Numbered from the stretch's first letter, positions 37,095 through 46,045 are shown. The stretch: DNA of 64,000 nucleotides from Oryzomicrobium sp. (GCF_021287045.1 NZ_JAJTBG010000001.1:62001-126000); one strand, 5' to 3'. Numbers and translations: made by a program. The notes: a model not told the origin generated them from the letters alone.

Positions 37095-38108
37095 TCAGAA
37101 GGCGAAGCGCGCGCCCACCGACAGGGTGTAGCGCGGCGTCAGCTGCACGCCCCGCACGTACTGGTACACCGGCAGCTGGACGAAGCCGTAGACCGAAGCC
37201 TGCTTGGTAACGGGCACCACCACCCCGGGGCTCAGATACACCAGGGTGCCGCCGGTGCTGGTCTGGTCGGCGCTGGCGCCCCGGTCGTGCTCAACGTAGC
37301 GCGTGTTGAGCTGAAGCTGCGGCATGGCCGCGGCGTACCCCATGTAGCGCACTCCCACGTTCAGGTTGTAGCCGGTGCCCGGCCGGTAGTCGTCCTTGCT
37401 GTTGAGGGCGGTCTGCACCATGGCCTGGGCGAAGTAATCCCAGTTGCGGCTCAGGCTGTCGAAGAAGTAGGCCCCCAGGATGGCGTCGGTGGTGCCGGTG
37501 CCGGGCTGCAGGCCCCGGTCGATGGGGGCGCCGTCCCCGGGATTGGTCGGGTCCGTGGAAATGCCGGTCTTGGTGTAGTTGCCGGTGGGCAGCTTGAGGC
37601 CGAACAGGATTCCCACGTTGTGCTGGGGCGTGAAGCCCTGGTAGCGGCCGATCACCTTCACGTCGCCCAGGCTGGACGTCTTCGAGTCGTAGGCCCCGCT
37701 CGCCGGGGCGCTGCCGTTCGAGTTGGTGCCGAGGGTCTGGTGGCTGCGGTCGATGTAGGGCAGCTGGACGTTGATCCCCCAGTCGGCGTTGAAGGCATAG
37801 TCCAGGCCCAGGGTCAGGTAGTTGTTGCGGGTGTATTTCTCCACTTCCTGGGGCTGACCCTGGGACGTGGTCCGCTGGCTGGCGTCGGCGGCGGAAATCC
37901 GGCCGCTGCCGTGGCGCAGCTCGTTCTGGTTCAGGTAGTCGTAGCGCAGGTCCACCTTGAGGCCCGGCTGGTTGGTGAAGCCCTGGCTTTCCCAGTCCGA
38001 ACTCAGGGTGCAGCCGCAACTGGCGCAGGCCTGGACTGCGCCGGCAGCGGTGGCAAGGGCGAGGGTGGCCAGGGTCTGGCTGAGCGAAGTCATGCGTGGC
38101 TTGAACAT
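37095..38108 (-). CDS. Outer-membrane beta-barrel protein with N-terminal CASCGC motif
   Basis: The 337-residue protein has a signal peptide (about 1-27) and then a Cys cluster, C28, C31 and C33 (CASCGC), before a chain of alternating hydrophobic and polar strands that ends in Phe (VGARFAF), as outer-membrane barrels do. It resembles the 'transporter' family of porin-like barrels found next to redox genes in respiratory bacteria. The transported compound is unknown. If C28 is lipidated the motif would be a lipobox; AVQAC is a weak match. The ATG at 38108 is chosen because upstream sequence is coding-unlike. Confidence 0.65.
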   Translation of the reverse strand: MFKPRMTSLSQTLATLALATAAGAVQACASCGCTLSSDWESQGFTNQPGLKVDLRYDYLNQNELRHGSGRISAADASQRTTSQGQPQEVEKYTRNNYLTLGLDYAFNADWGINVQLPYIDRSHQTLGTNSNGSAPASGAYDSKTSSLGDVKVIGRYQGFTPQHNVGILFGLKLPTGNYTKTGISTDPTNPGDGAPIDRGLQPGTGTTDAILGAYFFDSLSRNWDYFAQAMVQTALNSKDDYRPGTGYNLNVGVRYMGYAAAMPQLQLNTRYVEHDRGASADQTSTGGTLVYLSPGVVVPVTKQASVYGFVQLPVYQYVRGVQLTPRYTLSVGARFAF

Positions 38109-38374
38109 GGCGGTGGTACCGAGGTGAAAGAACACCCGGCAGTCTAGCCGGGGGGCGCTTTGCCATTCCTGCGGCAATCCGCCGCACTCCGGCATGGCCG
38201 CCGGACCGGAGGGTGCGGCGCCAGGACGCGCGGCATCAGGCCGCGCGGCATTAGGTCTCTTTTCGCCTTCCGGTGGGCGCAACAGAATGCGCTCGCCTGC
38301 CCGGCCGCCCGGGCCGGGGGGGTAACCGGTCCTCCGGCCGGCGGCGGGGCGTCCGTCCAGGAGCCGCCAACGCC

Positions 38375-38632
38375 ATGAACCCGCCAAGTCCGCTGCCGTC
38401 CCCTTCCTCCCCGTCCTCGCCTGTGCCCGCATCCGGCTTCCGCCGCGGGCTGGGGGGGCACCTGGCGGCGCTTCTGGTGCTCAAGGCGGTCCTGTTGTTC
38501 CTGCTCTGGACTTGTTGCATCGCGCCGTACCGCGTCCATGTCGACGCGCCGCACATGGCCGAGCGCATTGCCGGGGCCCCTGCAAACCAATCCATGAGAG
38601 ATACCCGCCATGATCGATCCGATGGTCGTTGA
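38375..38632 (+). CDS. cydP: CydP, small accessory subunit of cytochrome bd oxidase
   Basis: The 85-residue protein has a Pro/Ser-rich N-terminus, one transmembrane helix (about 32-50) and the pattern YRVHVDAPHMAERI after it, which matches the CydP (cytochrome oxidase putative small subunit) family. It overlaps the start of cydA by 23 nt, as CydP genes often do. The role in assembly or stability of the oxidase is known only by association. An AGGAG lies 12 nt before the ATG. Confidence 0.75.
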   Translation: MNPPSPLPSPSSPSSPVPASGFRRGLGGHLAALLVLKAVLLFLLWTCCIAPYRVHVDAPHMAERIAGAPANQSMRDTRHDRSDGR

Positions 38633-40178
38633 TTTGTCGCGGCTGCAATTCGCCGCGACAGCGATGTACCACTTCCTGTTCGTCCCGCTGACCCTGGGGC
38701 TGTCCTGGCTGCTGGTGGTGATGGAAGCGGCCTATGTGATGACCGGGAAGGATGTCTACCGGGACATGACCAAGTTCTGGGGCAAGCTTTACGGCATCAA
38801 CTTCGCCCTGGGCGTCACCACCGGCATCACCATGGAGTTCCAGTTCGGCACCAACTGGGCCTACTACTCCCATTACGTGGGCGACATCTTCGGCGCCCCC
38901 CTGGCCATCGAGGGGCTGATGGCGTTCTTCCTCGAATCGACCATGGTCGGCCTGTTCTTCTTCGGCTGGAACCGGCTGTCGAAGGTCGGGCACTTCTCCG
39001 TCACGCTGTTGATGGCCCTGGGCACCAACCTTTCCGCCGTGCTCATCCTGATCGCCAACGGCTGGATGCAGGACCCGGTGGGGGCCGCCTTCAACCCGGT
39101 GACGATGCGCATGGAGCTGGTGGATTTCGCCGCCCTGGTGTTCAACCCGGTGGCCCAGTCCAAGTTCGTGCATACCGTGGCGGCGGGCTATGTCACCGGT
39201 TCGCTGTTCGTTCTGGGCATTTCATCCTGGTACCTGCTCAAGGGGCTGCACGTGGACTTTGCCCGGCGCTCGTTCCGCATCGCTGCGGCGTTCGGCCTGG
39301 CCGGCTGCCTGTCGGTGATCGTGCTCGGCGACGAATCGGGCTATGCCGTGTCCGAGTCGCAGAAGTCCAAGCTGGCGGCGATCGAGGCCATGTGGGAAAC
39401 GGAGCCCGCCCCGGCCGGCTTCAACCTGCTGGCCTGGCCCAACGACGCGCGCCAAGCCAACGACTGGGAGGTGCGCATTCCCTATGCCCTGGGGTTGATC
39501 GCCACCCGCTCGGTAAGCAAGACCCTGCCAGGGATCAAGGAGATCCGGGCGGCCAACCGGGAGCGCATCGAGTCCGGCCGCCTGGCCGTCCTGGCCCTGG
39601 AAGCCTGGCGCAAGAATCCGGGCGATCTGGAGGCCAAGGCGCGCTTCCAGGCCCATGAGAAGGACATGGGCTACGGACTGTTGCTCAAGAAGTACACGGA
39701 GGACCTGACCCAGGTCACCCCGACCATGCTGGATCAGGCCGCCCACGATTCTGTTCCCCGGGTGGCGCCCCTGTTCTGGACCTTCCGCCTGATGGTGGCC
39801 CTGGGCTTTGCCATGCTCGCCCTGGTGGCTCTGGCGTTCTGGCACGGCATGAAGGGCACTTTCCAGGACAAGCCCTGGCTGTTGCGCTGGGCCCTCTGGT
39901 TCATTCCGGCGCCGTGGATCGCCATCCAGTCCGGCTGGTTCGTCGCCGAGTACGGCCGCCAGCCGTGGACGGTGTTCGGCATGCTGCCCACCCATCTGTC
40001 TGCCTCCAGCCTGTCCGCCGCCAGCCTGTACGGCTCGATCTCCGGCTTCGTCGGCTTCTACACCGTGCTGCTGGTCGCCGAGATGTTCCTGATGTTCAAG
40101 TACGCCCGTCTTGGCCCCGACGCCCTGAAGGCGGCTCCCGCTCCCGCCGACGCCCAGGCCGTGCCGGCCCATTCCTGA
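38610..40178 (+). CDS. cydA: Cytochrome bd ubiquinol oxidase subunit I (CydA)
   Basis: The 522-residue inner-membrane subunit carries haems b558, b595 and d and the quinol site. Visible signs are the N-terminal RLQFAATAMYHFLFVPLTLG with the haem-ligand His21, FVHTVAAGYVTGSLF with the second His, a long Q-loop, and the GRQPW motif toward the C-terminus. The length equals E. coli CydA, so this is the long-Q-loop bd-I type. It uses high oxygen affinity to respire in microaerobic conditions without pumping protons. It is followed by cydB and cydX in one operon. Confidence 0.96.
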   Translation: MIDPMVVDLSRLQFAATAMYHFLFVPLTLGLSWLLVVMEAAYVMTGKDVYRDMTKFWGKLYGINFALGVTTGITMEFQFGTNWAYYSHYVGDIFGAPLAIEGLMAFFLESTMVGLFFFGWNRLSKVGHFSVTLLMALGTNLSAVLILIANGWMQDPVGAAFNPVTMRMELVDFAALVFNPVAQSKFVHTVAAGYVTGSLFVLGISSWYLLKGLHVDFARRSFRIAAAFGLAGCLSVIVLGDESGYAVSESQKSKLAAIEAMWETEPAPAGFNLLAWPNDARQANDWEVRIPYALGLIATRSVSKTLPGIKEIRAANRERIESGRLAVLALEAWRKNPGDLEAKARFQAHEKDMGYGLLLKKYTEDLTQVTPTMLDQAAHDSVPRVAPLFWTFRLMVALGFAMLALVALAFWHGMKGTFQDKPWLLRWALWFIPAPWIAIQSGWFVAEYGRQPWTVFGMLPTHLSASSLSAASLYGSISGFVGFYTVLLVAEMFLMFKYARLGPDALKAAPAPADAQAVPAHS

Positions 40179-40191
40179 GGAGGACGATGCA

Positions 40192-41331
40192 ATGCTGTTC
40201 GATTACCTGACCCTGAAGCTCATCTGGTGGCTGCTGGTCGGCGTGCTGCTCATCGGCTTTGCCATCATGGACGGCCACGACATGGGCGTGGGCATCCTGC
40301 TGCCCATCCTCGGCAAGGACGACACCGACCGCCGGGTGATGATCAACACCGTGGCCCCCCACTGGGACGGCAACCAGGTGTGGTTCATCACCGCCGGCGG
40401 CGCCATCTTCGCCGCCTGGCCCTTCGTTTATGCCACCGCTTTTTCCGGCATGTACTGGGCCCTGCTGCTGGTGTTGTTCGCCCTGTTCTTCCGCCCCGTC
40501 GGCTTCGAGTACCGTTCCAAACTGCCTAACCCGGCTTGGCGCCGCTCATGGGACTGGGGCCTGTTCGCCGGCAGCGCGGTGCCGGCCCTAGTGTTCGGCG
40601 TGGCCTTCGGCAACCTCTTCCAGGGGGTGCCCTTCCACCTGGACGAGACCATGCGCTCCTTTTACACCGGCAGCTTCTGGGCGCTGCTCAACCCCTTCGC
40701 ATTGCTCTGCGGCGTGGTGAGCCTGTCCTTGCTGGCCTTGCAGGGCGCTACCTTCCTCGCCCACCGTACCGACGGGGCGCTTCAGGCTCGGGCCCGGAGC
40801 GCCGGGCTGGTGGCGGCCACCGTGTTGCTGCTGTCCTTCTCGGCTGGCGGGCTGTGGGTATCGCACCTCGACGGCTACGTGATCCGGTCGATTCCGGACG
40901 TGGGCGGCGCCCTCAACCCGCTGATGAAGGAAGTGGGCCGGGAGACCGGCGCCTGGTTCGCCAACTACCGCGCCCATGCCGCGCTCTGGCTGGTGCCCGC
41001 CGTGGCCTACGCCGGGGCGCTGCTGGCCATGGCCGGGTTGGACCGGGGCAAGACCCTGCTGGCGTTCATTGCCTCGTCCCTGTCCTGCCTGGCGGTAATT
41101 TTGACCGCCGGCGTGGCCTTATTCCCCTTCGTCCTGCCGTCCTCCACCATGCCCAAGGCCAGCCTTACCGCCTGGGACGCCACGTCCAGCTACGTCACCC
41201 TGAACGTGATGCTCTACGTGGCCCTGATCTTCACCCCCATCGTGCTGGCCTACACCGGCTGGGCCTACCGGGTGATGGCCGGCAAGGTGACCCGGGATTA
41301 CGTGGCCGCCAACGACAAGGCCCTTTACTGA
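40192..41331 (+). CDS. cydB: Cytochrome bd ubiquinol oxidase subunit II (CydB)
   Basis: The 379-residue subunit has eight hydrophobic segments and the conserved CydB start LIWWLLVGVLLIGFAIMDGHDMGVG, with the NTVAPHWDGNQVWFITAGGA block and the PFVLPSSTMPKASLTAWDA loop near the C-terminus. It partners CydA in the inner membrane. The ATG lies 13 nt after the cydA stop with an AGGAGG ribosome-binding site. Confidence 0.96.
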   Translation: MLFDYLTLKLIWWLLVGVLLIGFAIMDGHDMGVGILLPILGKDDTDRRVMINTVAPHWDGNQVWFITAGGAIFAAWPFVYATAFSGMYWALLLVLFALFFRPVGFEYRSKLPNPAWRRSWDWGLFAGSAVPALVFGVAFGNLFQGVPFHLDETMRSFYTGSFWALLNPFALLCGVVSLSLLALQGATFLAHRTDGALQARARSAGLVAATVLLLSFSAGGLWVSHLDGYVIRSIPDVGGALNPLMKEVGRETGAWFANYRAHAALWLVPAVAYAGALLAMAGLDRGKTLLAFIASSLSCLAVILTAGVALFPFVLPSSTMPKASLTAWDATSSYVTLNVMLYVALIFTPIVLAYTGWAYRVMAGKVTRDYVAANDKALY

Positions 41332-41352
41332 CCGCAACGAAGGAGTTCCGCC

Positions 41353-41454
41353 ATGTGGTATTTCGCCTGGATACTGGGCCTTGGCCTGGCCGTCCTGCTC
41401 GCCCTGGTCAATGCCCTCTGGTTCGAAGCCCAGGAGCAGCGCCGCAAGGGCTGA
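41353..41454 (+). CDS. cydX: CydX, cytochrome bd oxidase small subunit
   Basis: This 33-residue single-helix protein begins MWYFAWILGLGLAVLLALVN, which is the recognised CydX/CbdX pattern, and ends in a short charged tail. CydX stabilises the haem d site of the oxidase. It lies 21 nt after cydB with an AGGAG ribosome-binding site and completes a cydP-A-B-X operon. Confidence 0.93.
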   Translation: MWYFAWILGLGLAVLLALVNALWFEAQEQRRKG

Positions 41455-41487
41455 CGCCGGATTCTTACCTTGATTTGACCTGAACCA

Positions 41488-41514
41488 GGAACGGGCCGCA
41501 GTGCGGCCCGTTCC
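41488..41514 (+). terminator. Perfect hairpin after the cydX gene
   Basis: A 12-bp perfect stem, GGAACGGGCCGC with GCGGCCCGTTCC, has a 3-nt loop and lies 34 nt after the cydX stop. No T-run follows, so it may be a factor-dependent terminator or stabilising end of the cyd transcript. Confidence 0.6.
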
Positions 41515-41538
41515 GCATGGAACTGCGACGTTGTGTCA

Positions 41539-41594
41539 CTCCCTGTCGCCAGGCTGGCTGGGCATGATCCGCCCTTTACAAAAAAGACAGGGAG
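41539..41594 (+). promoter_or_regulatory. Inverted repeat covering the ribosome-binding site of the copper receptor gene
   Basis: CTCCCTGTC (41539-41547) is perfectly complementary to GACAGGGAG (41586-41594), which contains the GGGAG ribosome-binding site of the gene starting at 41600. The intervening 38 bases would form a loop. If the transcript starts upstream of 41539 this could hide the ribosome-binding site. Confidence 0.4.
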
Positions 41595-41599
41595 CTGAC

Positions 41600-43657
41600 A
41601 TGACGTTGCGTTTGTCGCGGGTTTCCGCGGCCGTTGCCGCCGCTTTGGCGGCGCCGTTGGCCGTTTGGGCCGCGCCGGCCGCCGATGAGCCGGTGCTTTC
41701 CCCCGTGGTGGTGACCGCTCCCCAGGAAGAAGCCCCCCTCAAGGTGGTGACCGATCCCAAGCAGCCGCGCCAGCCGATCCCGGCCCACGACGGCGCCGAT
41801 TTCCTCAAGACCATTCCCGGTTTCTCCGAGATCCGCAAGGGCGGCACCGACGGCGATCCGGTGTTCCGCGGCATGTCCGGCTCGCGCCTGGGCATCCTGC
41901 TCGACGGCCAGGAAATCTACGGCGGCTGCGGCGGGCGCATGGACCCGCCCACGGCCTACGTCTATCCCGAATCCTACGACCGGGTCACCGTCCTCAAAGG
42001 GCCCCAGACCGTGCGCTACGGTGCCGGCATGAGCGCCGCGGTGGTGCTGTTCGAGCGCGACATCGCACGCTTCCGAGATCCCGGCGTGAAATTCAATGGC
42101 AGCCTGACCGTCGGCAGCTTCGGCCGCCGCGACGAGGTGGCCGACCTGCGCGCCGGCAGCCAGGATTTCTACGTCCAGGCCAGCGGCACCCACGCCCACG
42201 CCGACAACTACAAGGACGGGGACGGCAAGGAGGTGAATTCCCGCTACACCCGCTGGAACGCCAGCGGCGCCGTGGGCTGGACCCCGGACAACGACACCCG
42301 CCTCGAACTGTCGATGGCCCAGAGCGATGGCCGCGCCGCCTACGCCGACCGGACCATGGACGGTTCCAAGTTCGCCCGGGAGAACCTGGCATTGCGCTTC
42401 GAGAAGGCACGCCTGTCGTCCCTGGTGCAGAAGGTCGAGGCGCTGGCGTACTACAACCACATCGACCACGTGATGGACAACTATTCCCTGCGGCCCCAGC
42501 CCGCCGCTGGAAAGTTCGCCGCCATGAACCCGGATCGGACCACCACCGGTGGCCGCTTCGCCATCACCCTGACGCCGCTCGAGTCCCTCGAAGTGGTGCT
42601 GGGGGCCGACGGCAAGAGCGATCAGCACCGCATCCGCAGCGCCATGATGAAGGCCAATGCCGATGCCGCCACTGCCTTCTACGAAGGCCTGCCGTACAAG
42701 CAGGACATGCGCTTCGGCCAGTTCGGCCTGTTTTCCGAGGCGACCTATCACCTTGCTCCCGCCCAGCGGATCGTCGGTGGTCTGCGGGTGGACTGGCACG
42801 AGGCCAAGGACAGTCGGCCCAACATGTATAGCCCTGCCACCAGCCCGACCAACACCACCCTGGGCAAGGAAGACCGCAAGACCCTGGGCAGCGGCTTCCT
42901 GCGCTATGAGCAGGATTTGCAGAACTTTGCCGGTCGCGGCACCTACTACGTGGGCCTGGGCCATGTGGAGCGCTTCGCCGACTACTGGGAGCGCCTGGAA
43001 AAGGATCAGGACACGGGCAAGAGCGTCTTCCTGTCCCTGCGTCCGGAAAAAACTACCCAGCTCGATGCCGGCGTGAACTGGAAGGGCGCGGATTGGAATG
43101 CTTCCGTGTCCGGCTTTGCCGCCAAGATCAACGACTACCTGCTGATCAACTGGGACAAGGGCCTCACCCGCAACGTGGATGCCACCACCCTGGGCGGCGA
43201 GGCCGAGGCCGGCTACCAGTTGGCGCCCAACTGGAAGACCCAGGGCACCCTGGCCTACGTCTGGGGGCGTAACGACACCGACGGCAAGCCCCTGGCCCAG
43301 CAACCGCCCCTGGAGTTCCGCTGGTCCCTGCTCTACGACAACAACACCTACTCCTTCGGCGCCCTGTGGCGGGTCGTGGCGGCCCAGCACCGCTACGACC
43401 TGGGGTCCGGCAACATCGTCATGAACGGCAAGGACATCGGCCCCTCGGGCGGCTTCAGCGTGTTTTCCCTGAACGCCGGGTGGAAACCGCACAAGACCAC
43501 TCTGGTCACCGCTGGGGTGGACAACCTGTTCAACCGCACCTATGCCGAGTTCCTGTCCCGTACCGGCAGCAGCCTGCCCGGCTTCGTCTTCCCGCCCAAT
43601 ACCCGCATCAACGAACCGGGGCGGACCTTCTGGCTGAAGGCCCAGATCGCCTTGTAA
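41600..43657 (+). CDS. TonB-dependent copper receptor (OprC/NosA type)
   Basis: The 685-residue outer-membrane receptor has a signal peptide (about 1-24), a TonB box-like segment (LSPVVVTAP), a plug domain with the [20 protein letters not shown] block characteristic of the TonB copper-receptor subfamily, and a 22-strand barrel ending in the aromatic-rich FWLKAQIAL. The family imports or binds copper, as NosA does for nitrous oxide reductase supply. Placement next to the bd oxidase operon may be incidental. The ATG at 41600 has GGGAG 6 nt upstream. Confidence 0.88.
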   Translation: MTLRLSRVSAAVAAALAAPLAVWAAPAADEPVLSPVVVTAPQEEAPLKVVTDPKQPRQPIPAHDGADFLKTIPGFSEIRKGGTDGDPVFRGMSGSRLGILLDGQEIYGGCGGRMDPPTAYVYPESYDRVTVLKGPQTVRYGAGMSAAVVLFERDIARFRDPGVKFNGSLTVGSFGRRDEVADLRAGSQDFYVQASGTHAHADNYKDGDGKEVNSRYTRWNASGAVGWTPDNDTRLELSMAQSDGRAAYADRTMDGSKFARENLALRFEKARLSSLVQKVEALAYYNHIDHVMDNYSLRPQPAAGKFAAMNPDRTTTGGRFAITLTPLESLEVVLGADGKSDQHRIRSAMMKANADAATAFYEGLPYKQDMRFGQFGLFSEATYHLAPAQRIVGGLRVDWHEAKDSRPNMYSPATSPTNTTLGKEDRKTLGSGFLRYEQDLQNFAGRGTYYVGLGHVERFADYWERLEKDQDTGKSVFLSLRPEKTTQLDAGVNWKGADWNASVSGFAAKINDYLLINWDKGLTRNVDATTLGGEAEAGYQLAPNWKTQGTLAYVWGRNDTDGKPLAQQPPLEFRWSLLYDNNTYSFGALWRVVAAQHRYDLGSGNIVMNGKDIGPSGGFSVFSLNAGWKPHKTTLVTAGVDNLFNRTYAEFLSRTGSSLPGFVFPPNTRINEPGRTFWLKAQIAL

Positions 43658-43696
43658 GCCCGTCCCCGGCGGATGCCGGGGATTGCCGGTCGGCGC

Positions 43697-43724
43697 GGCG
43701 GACAAACGGGTATACTTGTCCGCC
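43697..43724 (+). promoter_or_regulatory. Dyad around a TATACT -10 in the ssb leader
   Basis: A 9-bp perfect inverted repeat, GGCGGACAA / TTGTCCGCC, flanks a 10-nt centre holding TATACT, a near-consensus -10. It could be an operator over the ssb promoter. Alternatively, as RNA, it could be a terminator for the receptor gene, since TTTTTT follows six bases later. No consensus -35 is obvious. Confidence 0.5.
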
Positions 43725-43738
43725 AACCCATTTTTTCG

Positions 43739-43776
43739 GGCGCCCGGCCCCCGCCCTGCGGCGGGGGCCGGGCGCC
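43739..43776 (+). other. Very stable GC hairpin upstream of ssb
   Basis: A 17-bp perfect GC-only stem (43739-43755 with 43760-43776) is capped by a CTGC loop, 60 nt before the ssb ATG. No T-run follows on the plus strand. As part of the 5' leader it could pause polymerase or RNases; it could also end the copper-receptor transcript. Confidence 0.6.
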
Positions 43777-43836
43777 TGTCTTAGATCGAACGGCAACCCC
43801 GGCCCCGCCGGGGCGCCCTGGACGGAGACCGCCCGC

Positions 43837-44331
43837 ATGGCATCCCTCAACAAAGTCATCCTCATCGGCAACCTGGGTGCCGATCCCGAATCCCGCTATC
43901 TGCCCAACGGTGACGCCGTGGCCAACCTGCGCCTGGCCACCACCGACACCTACAAGGACAAGGCCTCCGGCGAGCGCCGCGAAGTGACCGAGTGGCACCG
44001 GGTGGTGATGTTCCGCCGCCTGGCCGAGATCGCCACCCAGTACCTGAAGAAGGGTAGCCAGATCTACATCGAAGGCCGCATCAAGACCCGCAAATGGCAG
44101 GACCAGAGCGGCCAGGAGCGCTACACCACCGAAATCGAAGCCACCGAGATGAAGATGCTCGGCGGCCGCCGCGACAGCGCCGGCGGCGGCGACTACGGCA
44201 ACGACAGCTACGGCGGCGGCGACGACTATTCCCAGGCCCCGGCGCCGGCGCCCCGTGCCTCCGGCGGCGGCGCTCCCCGCGCCCCGGCCAAGGCCGATCC
44301 GTTCACCATGGACGACGACATTCCGTTCTAA
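43837..44331 (+). CDS. ssb: Single-stranded DNA-binding protein
   Basis: The 164-residue protein has an N-terminal OB fold (about 1-110: [36 protein letters not shown]) and a Gly/Pro/Asp-rich tail ending in the conserved acidic tip DDDIPF that recruits repair and replication proteins. The ATG at 43837 has GGAG upstream; an open frame running in from the receptor gene is a shadow. It is normally close to uvrA in this group. Confidence 0.97.
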   Translation: MASLNKVILIGNLGADPESRYLPNGDAVANLRLATTDTYKDKASGERREVTEWHRVVMFRRLAEIATQYLKKGSQIYIEGRIKTRKWQDQSGQERYTTEIEATEMKMLGGRRDSAGGGDYGNDSYGGGDDYSQAPAPAPRASGGGAPRAPAKADPFTMDDDIPF

Positions 44332-44361
44332 TCCCGACCTAGTTGTTCCTGTTGGGAATTG

Positions 44362-44400
44362 AAGACCCCGGTTACCGACGTAATCGGGGTCTTGTCTTTT
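44362..44400 (+). terminator. Intrinsic terminator of ssb
   Basis: A 9-bp stem AAGACCCCG/CGGGGTCTT with a further inner TTAC/GTAA pairing is followed by TTGTCTTTT. It lies 31 nt after the ssb stop. Confidence 0.88.
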
Positions 44401-44446
44401 GGACTGCGGCCCATGCCGCTTCCCCCGCATTTAGGAAGGCAACACC

Positions 44447-45031
44447 ATGAGCCACTTCAAGCCCGTCGACCTCGCCCATGCGAGCCGGCTCATCAACCAT
44501 GGCCCGACGGTCCTGGTCACCAGCCGCCACGGCGAGCGGCGCAACGTGATGGCGGCGGCCTGGTCGATGCCGGTGGAGTTCACCCCGCCGCGCATTGCCG
44601 TGGTGGTGGACAAGCACACCTTCACCCGGGAACTGATGCAGGCCAGCGGCACCTTCGGCCTGTGCATCCCCGGCGCCGCCCTGGTGGATCTGACCTATGC
44701 CGTGGGCAGCGTCAGCGGCCGCGACCTGGACAAGTTCGCCCGCTTCGCAATTTCCGCCAGGGACGGGGCGGCCACCGGCGTTCCCCTGATCGAATCGGGT
44801 TGCGCCGCCTGGCTCGAATGCCGGCTGATCCCCGAACCCCATACCGAAACCGCCTACGACACCTGCTTCGCCGAGGTGGTGGCCGCGGCGGCGGACAGCC
44901 GCGTTTTTGCCGGTGGTCACTGGAATTTCGATGCCGGCAATGCCGATCTGCACACCATCCATCACCTGGGCGCCGGCAATTTCGTGCGTGCCGGCGACGT
45001 GCTCAAGGCGAAGGGCTCGCCGGGCGCCTGA
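44447..45031 (+). CDS. Flavin reductase-like FMN-binding protein
   Basis: The 194-residue protein has the split-barrel flavin reductase fold: VLVTSRHGERRNVMAAAWSM at the start and FGLCIPGAALVDLTYAVG followed by SGRDLDKF in the middle. Such proteins reduce FMN with NAD(P)H or bind flavin for partner enzymes; the partner is not adjacent here. A GGAAGG precedes the ATG. It converges with the LysR gene. Confidence 0.8.
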   Translation: MSHFKPVDLAHASRLINHGPTVLVTSRHGERRNVMAAAWSMPVEFTPPRIAVVVDKHTFTRELMQASGTFGLCIPGAALVDLTYAVGSVSGRDLDKFARFAISARDGAATGVPLIESGCAAWLECRLIPEPHTETAYDTCFAEVVAAAADSRVFAGGHWNFDAGNADLHTIHHLGAGNFVRAGDVLKAKGSPGA

Positions 45032-45053
45032 CCGGCCTATTGCGCTGGCCCCG

Positions 45054-45974
45054 CTAGGGCAGGGGCGGCGCGTCGGGGGACGGGGCCAGGCCGAATTCTT
45101 CCCGGCAGCAGTCCAGCCAGGCCCGGGCCGCCCGGGACAGGTAGCCCTGGCGCCAGACCAGCCCCAGTTCCCAGATCAGGGCCGGGGAGGCCAGGGGGCG
45201 GCAGTCCACCCGGGCCGGGTCGAAGCGCCCGGCCACGTGGGCGGGCAGGATCGCCACCCCCACGTCGGCCCCCACCAGGTCGCCGATGAAGTCCCAGTAG
45301 CGGCTCTGGGCGGCGATCTCCGGCGTGAAGCCGGCGGCCCGGCAGCCGTCGGCGATGAGCCGGGGCAGGGCGAAGTCGTCCTCGTACATGACGAAGGGCA
45401 GGCCGGCCAGCTCGGCCAGGGCCACCGGCCCCGGGTGGGCCGGCGCCCGGGCGCGGGGAAAGAGCGCCACCACGCTCTGCCGGGCCACCGAGAGCTGGGC
45501 CAGTTGGGCGGCCAGCTCCGGCCGGCCCAGGGGCAGCAGGGTCACGCCGATGTCCAGGTCGCCCTCGGCCACCCCCGCTTCCAGGGCCCGGGCGCCCTGT
45601 TCGCGCAGGCGCAGGGTGACGCCGGGGTGGCGGCGCCGGTAGGCGCCGATCACCGGGGCGAAGTAGGGGCCGGCGGTGGGGGGAATGCCCACGGTCAGTT
45701 CGCCCCGGGCCAGGCCCTCCACGTCGGCCACGTCGCGGCGCAGCCGGCCCACCTCGGCGAGCACCGCCCGGCCCCGCTCCAGCACCACCCGGCCGGCGTC
45801 GGTGAGTTGCAGGCGGCGGCCGTCGCGGATCAGCAGGGGGCCGCCCAGTTCGTCCTCCAGGGCGCGCACCATCTTGCTGATGGTGGGCTGGGTAACGTGC
45901 AGGGCTTCTGCCGCCCGGGTGAAGCTTTGCTGTTCGACCACTTCGACGAAGTAGCGCAGGGCACGCACGTCCAT
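45054..45974 (-). CDS. LysR-family regulator (CidR-like) divergent from cidA/lrgB
   Basis: The 306-residue regulator has an N-terminal winged helix-turn-helix (about 1-60: MDVRALRYFVEVVEQQSFTR, TQPTISKMVRALEDELG) and a LysR substrate-binding domain (about 90-295). The start MDVRALRYF at 45974 is the family norm; an upstream start would overlap the operator. It is divergent from a cidA/lrgB pair, the usual position of CidR/YwbI regulators, which respond to acetate or overflow metabolites. A T-N11-A box at 45980-45994 lies between them. Confidence 0.88.
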   Translation of the reverse strand: MDVRALRYFVEVVEQQSFTRAAEALHVTQPTISKMVRALEDELGGPLLIRDGRRLQLTDAGRVVLERGRAVLAEVGRLRRDVADVEGLARGELTVGIPPTAGPYFAPVIGAYRRRHPGVTLRLREQGARALEAGVAEGDLDIGVTLLPLGRPELAAQLAQLSVARQSVVALFPRARAPAHPGPVALAELAGLPFVMYEDDFALPRLIADGCRAAGFTPEIAAQSRYWDFIGDLVGADVGVAILPAHVAGRFDPARVDCRPLASPALIWELGLVWRQGYLSRAARAWLDCCREEFGLAPSPDAPPLP

Positions 45975-45979
45975 ATTGC

Positions 45980-45994
45980 ATTCCAGATTTGAAT
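45980..45994 (+). promoter_or_regulatory. LysR-type T-N11-A operator
   Basis: The dyad ATTC-CAGATTT-GAAT is a T-N11-A LysR box. It is centred about 65 bp upstream of the start predicted for the cidA promoter and 6-20 bp before the LysR ATG, so it would serve both activation of cidA and autorepression. Confidence 0.6.
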
Positions 45995-46016
45995 CGATTG
46001 GATGATTATTATTCAT

Positions 46017-46045
46017 TTCACGCATCGACGGTGGCTGCCTACACT
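46017..46045 (+). promoter_or_regulatory. Candidate promoter of cidA
   Basis: TTCACG and TACACT are separated by exactly 17 bp, 40 bp before the cidA ATG. A start near 46052 places the LysR box at about -65, the standard activation position. Confidence 0.5.

Noticed and set aside
38227-38247. Hairpin CGCGCGGC/GCCGCGCG upstream of cydP
   Set aside because: Perfect 8-bp stem, but in a very GC-rich stretch, with no T-run and no clear target, so chance is likely.
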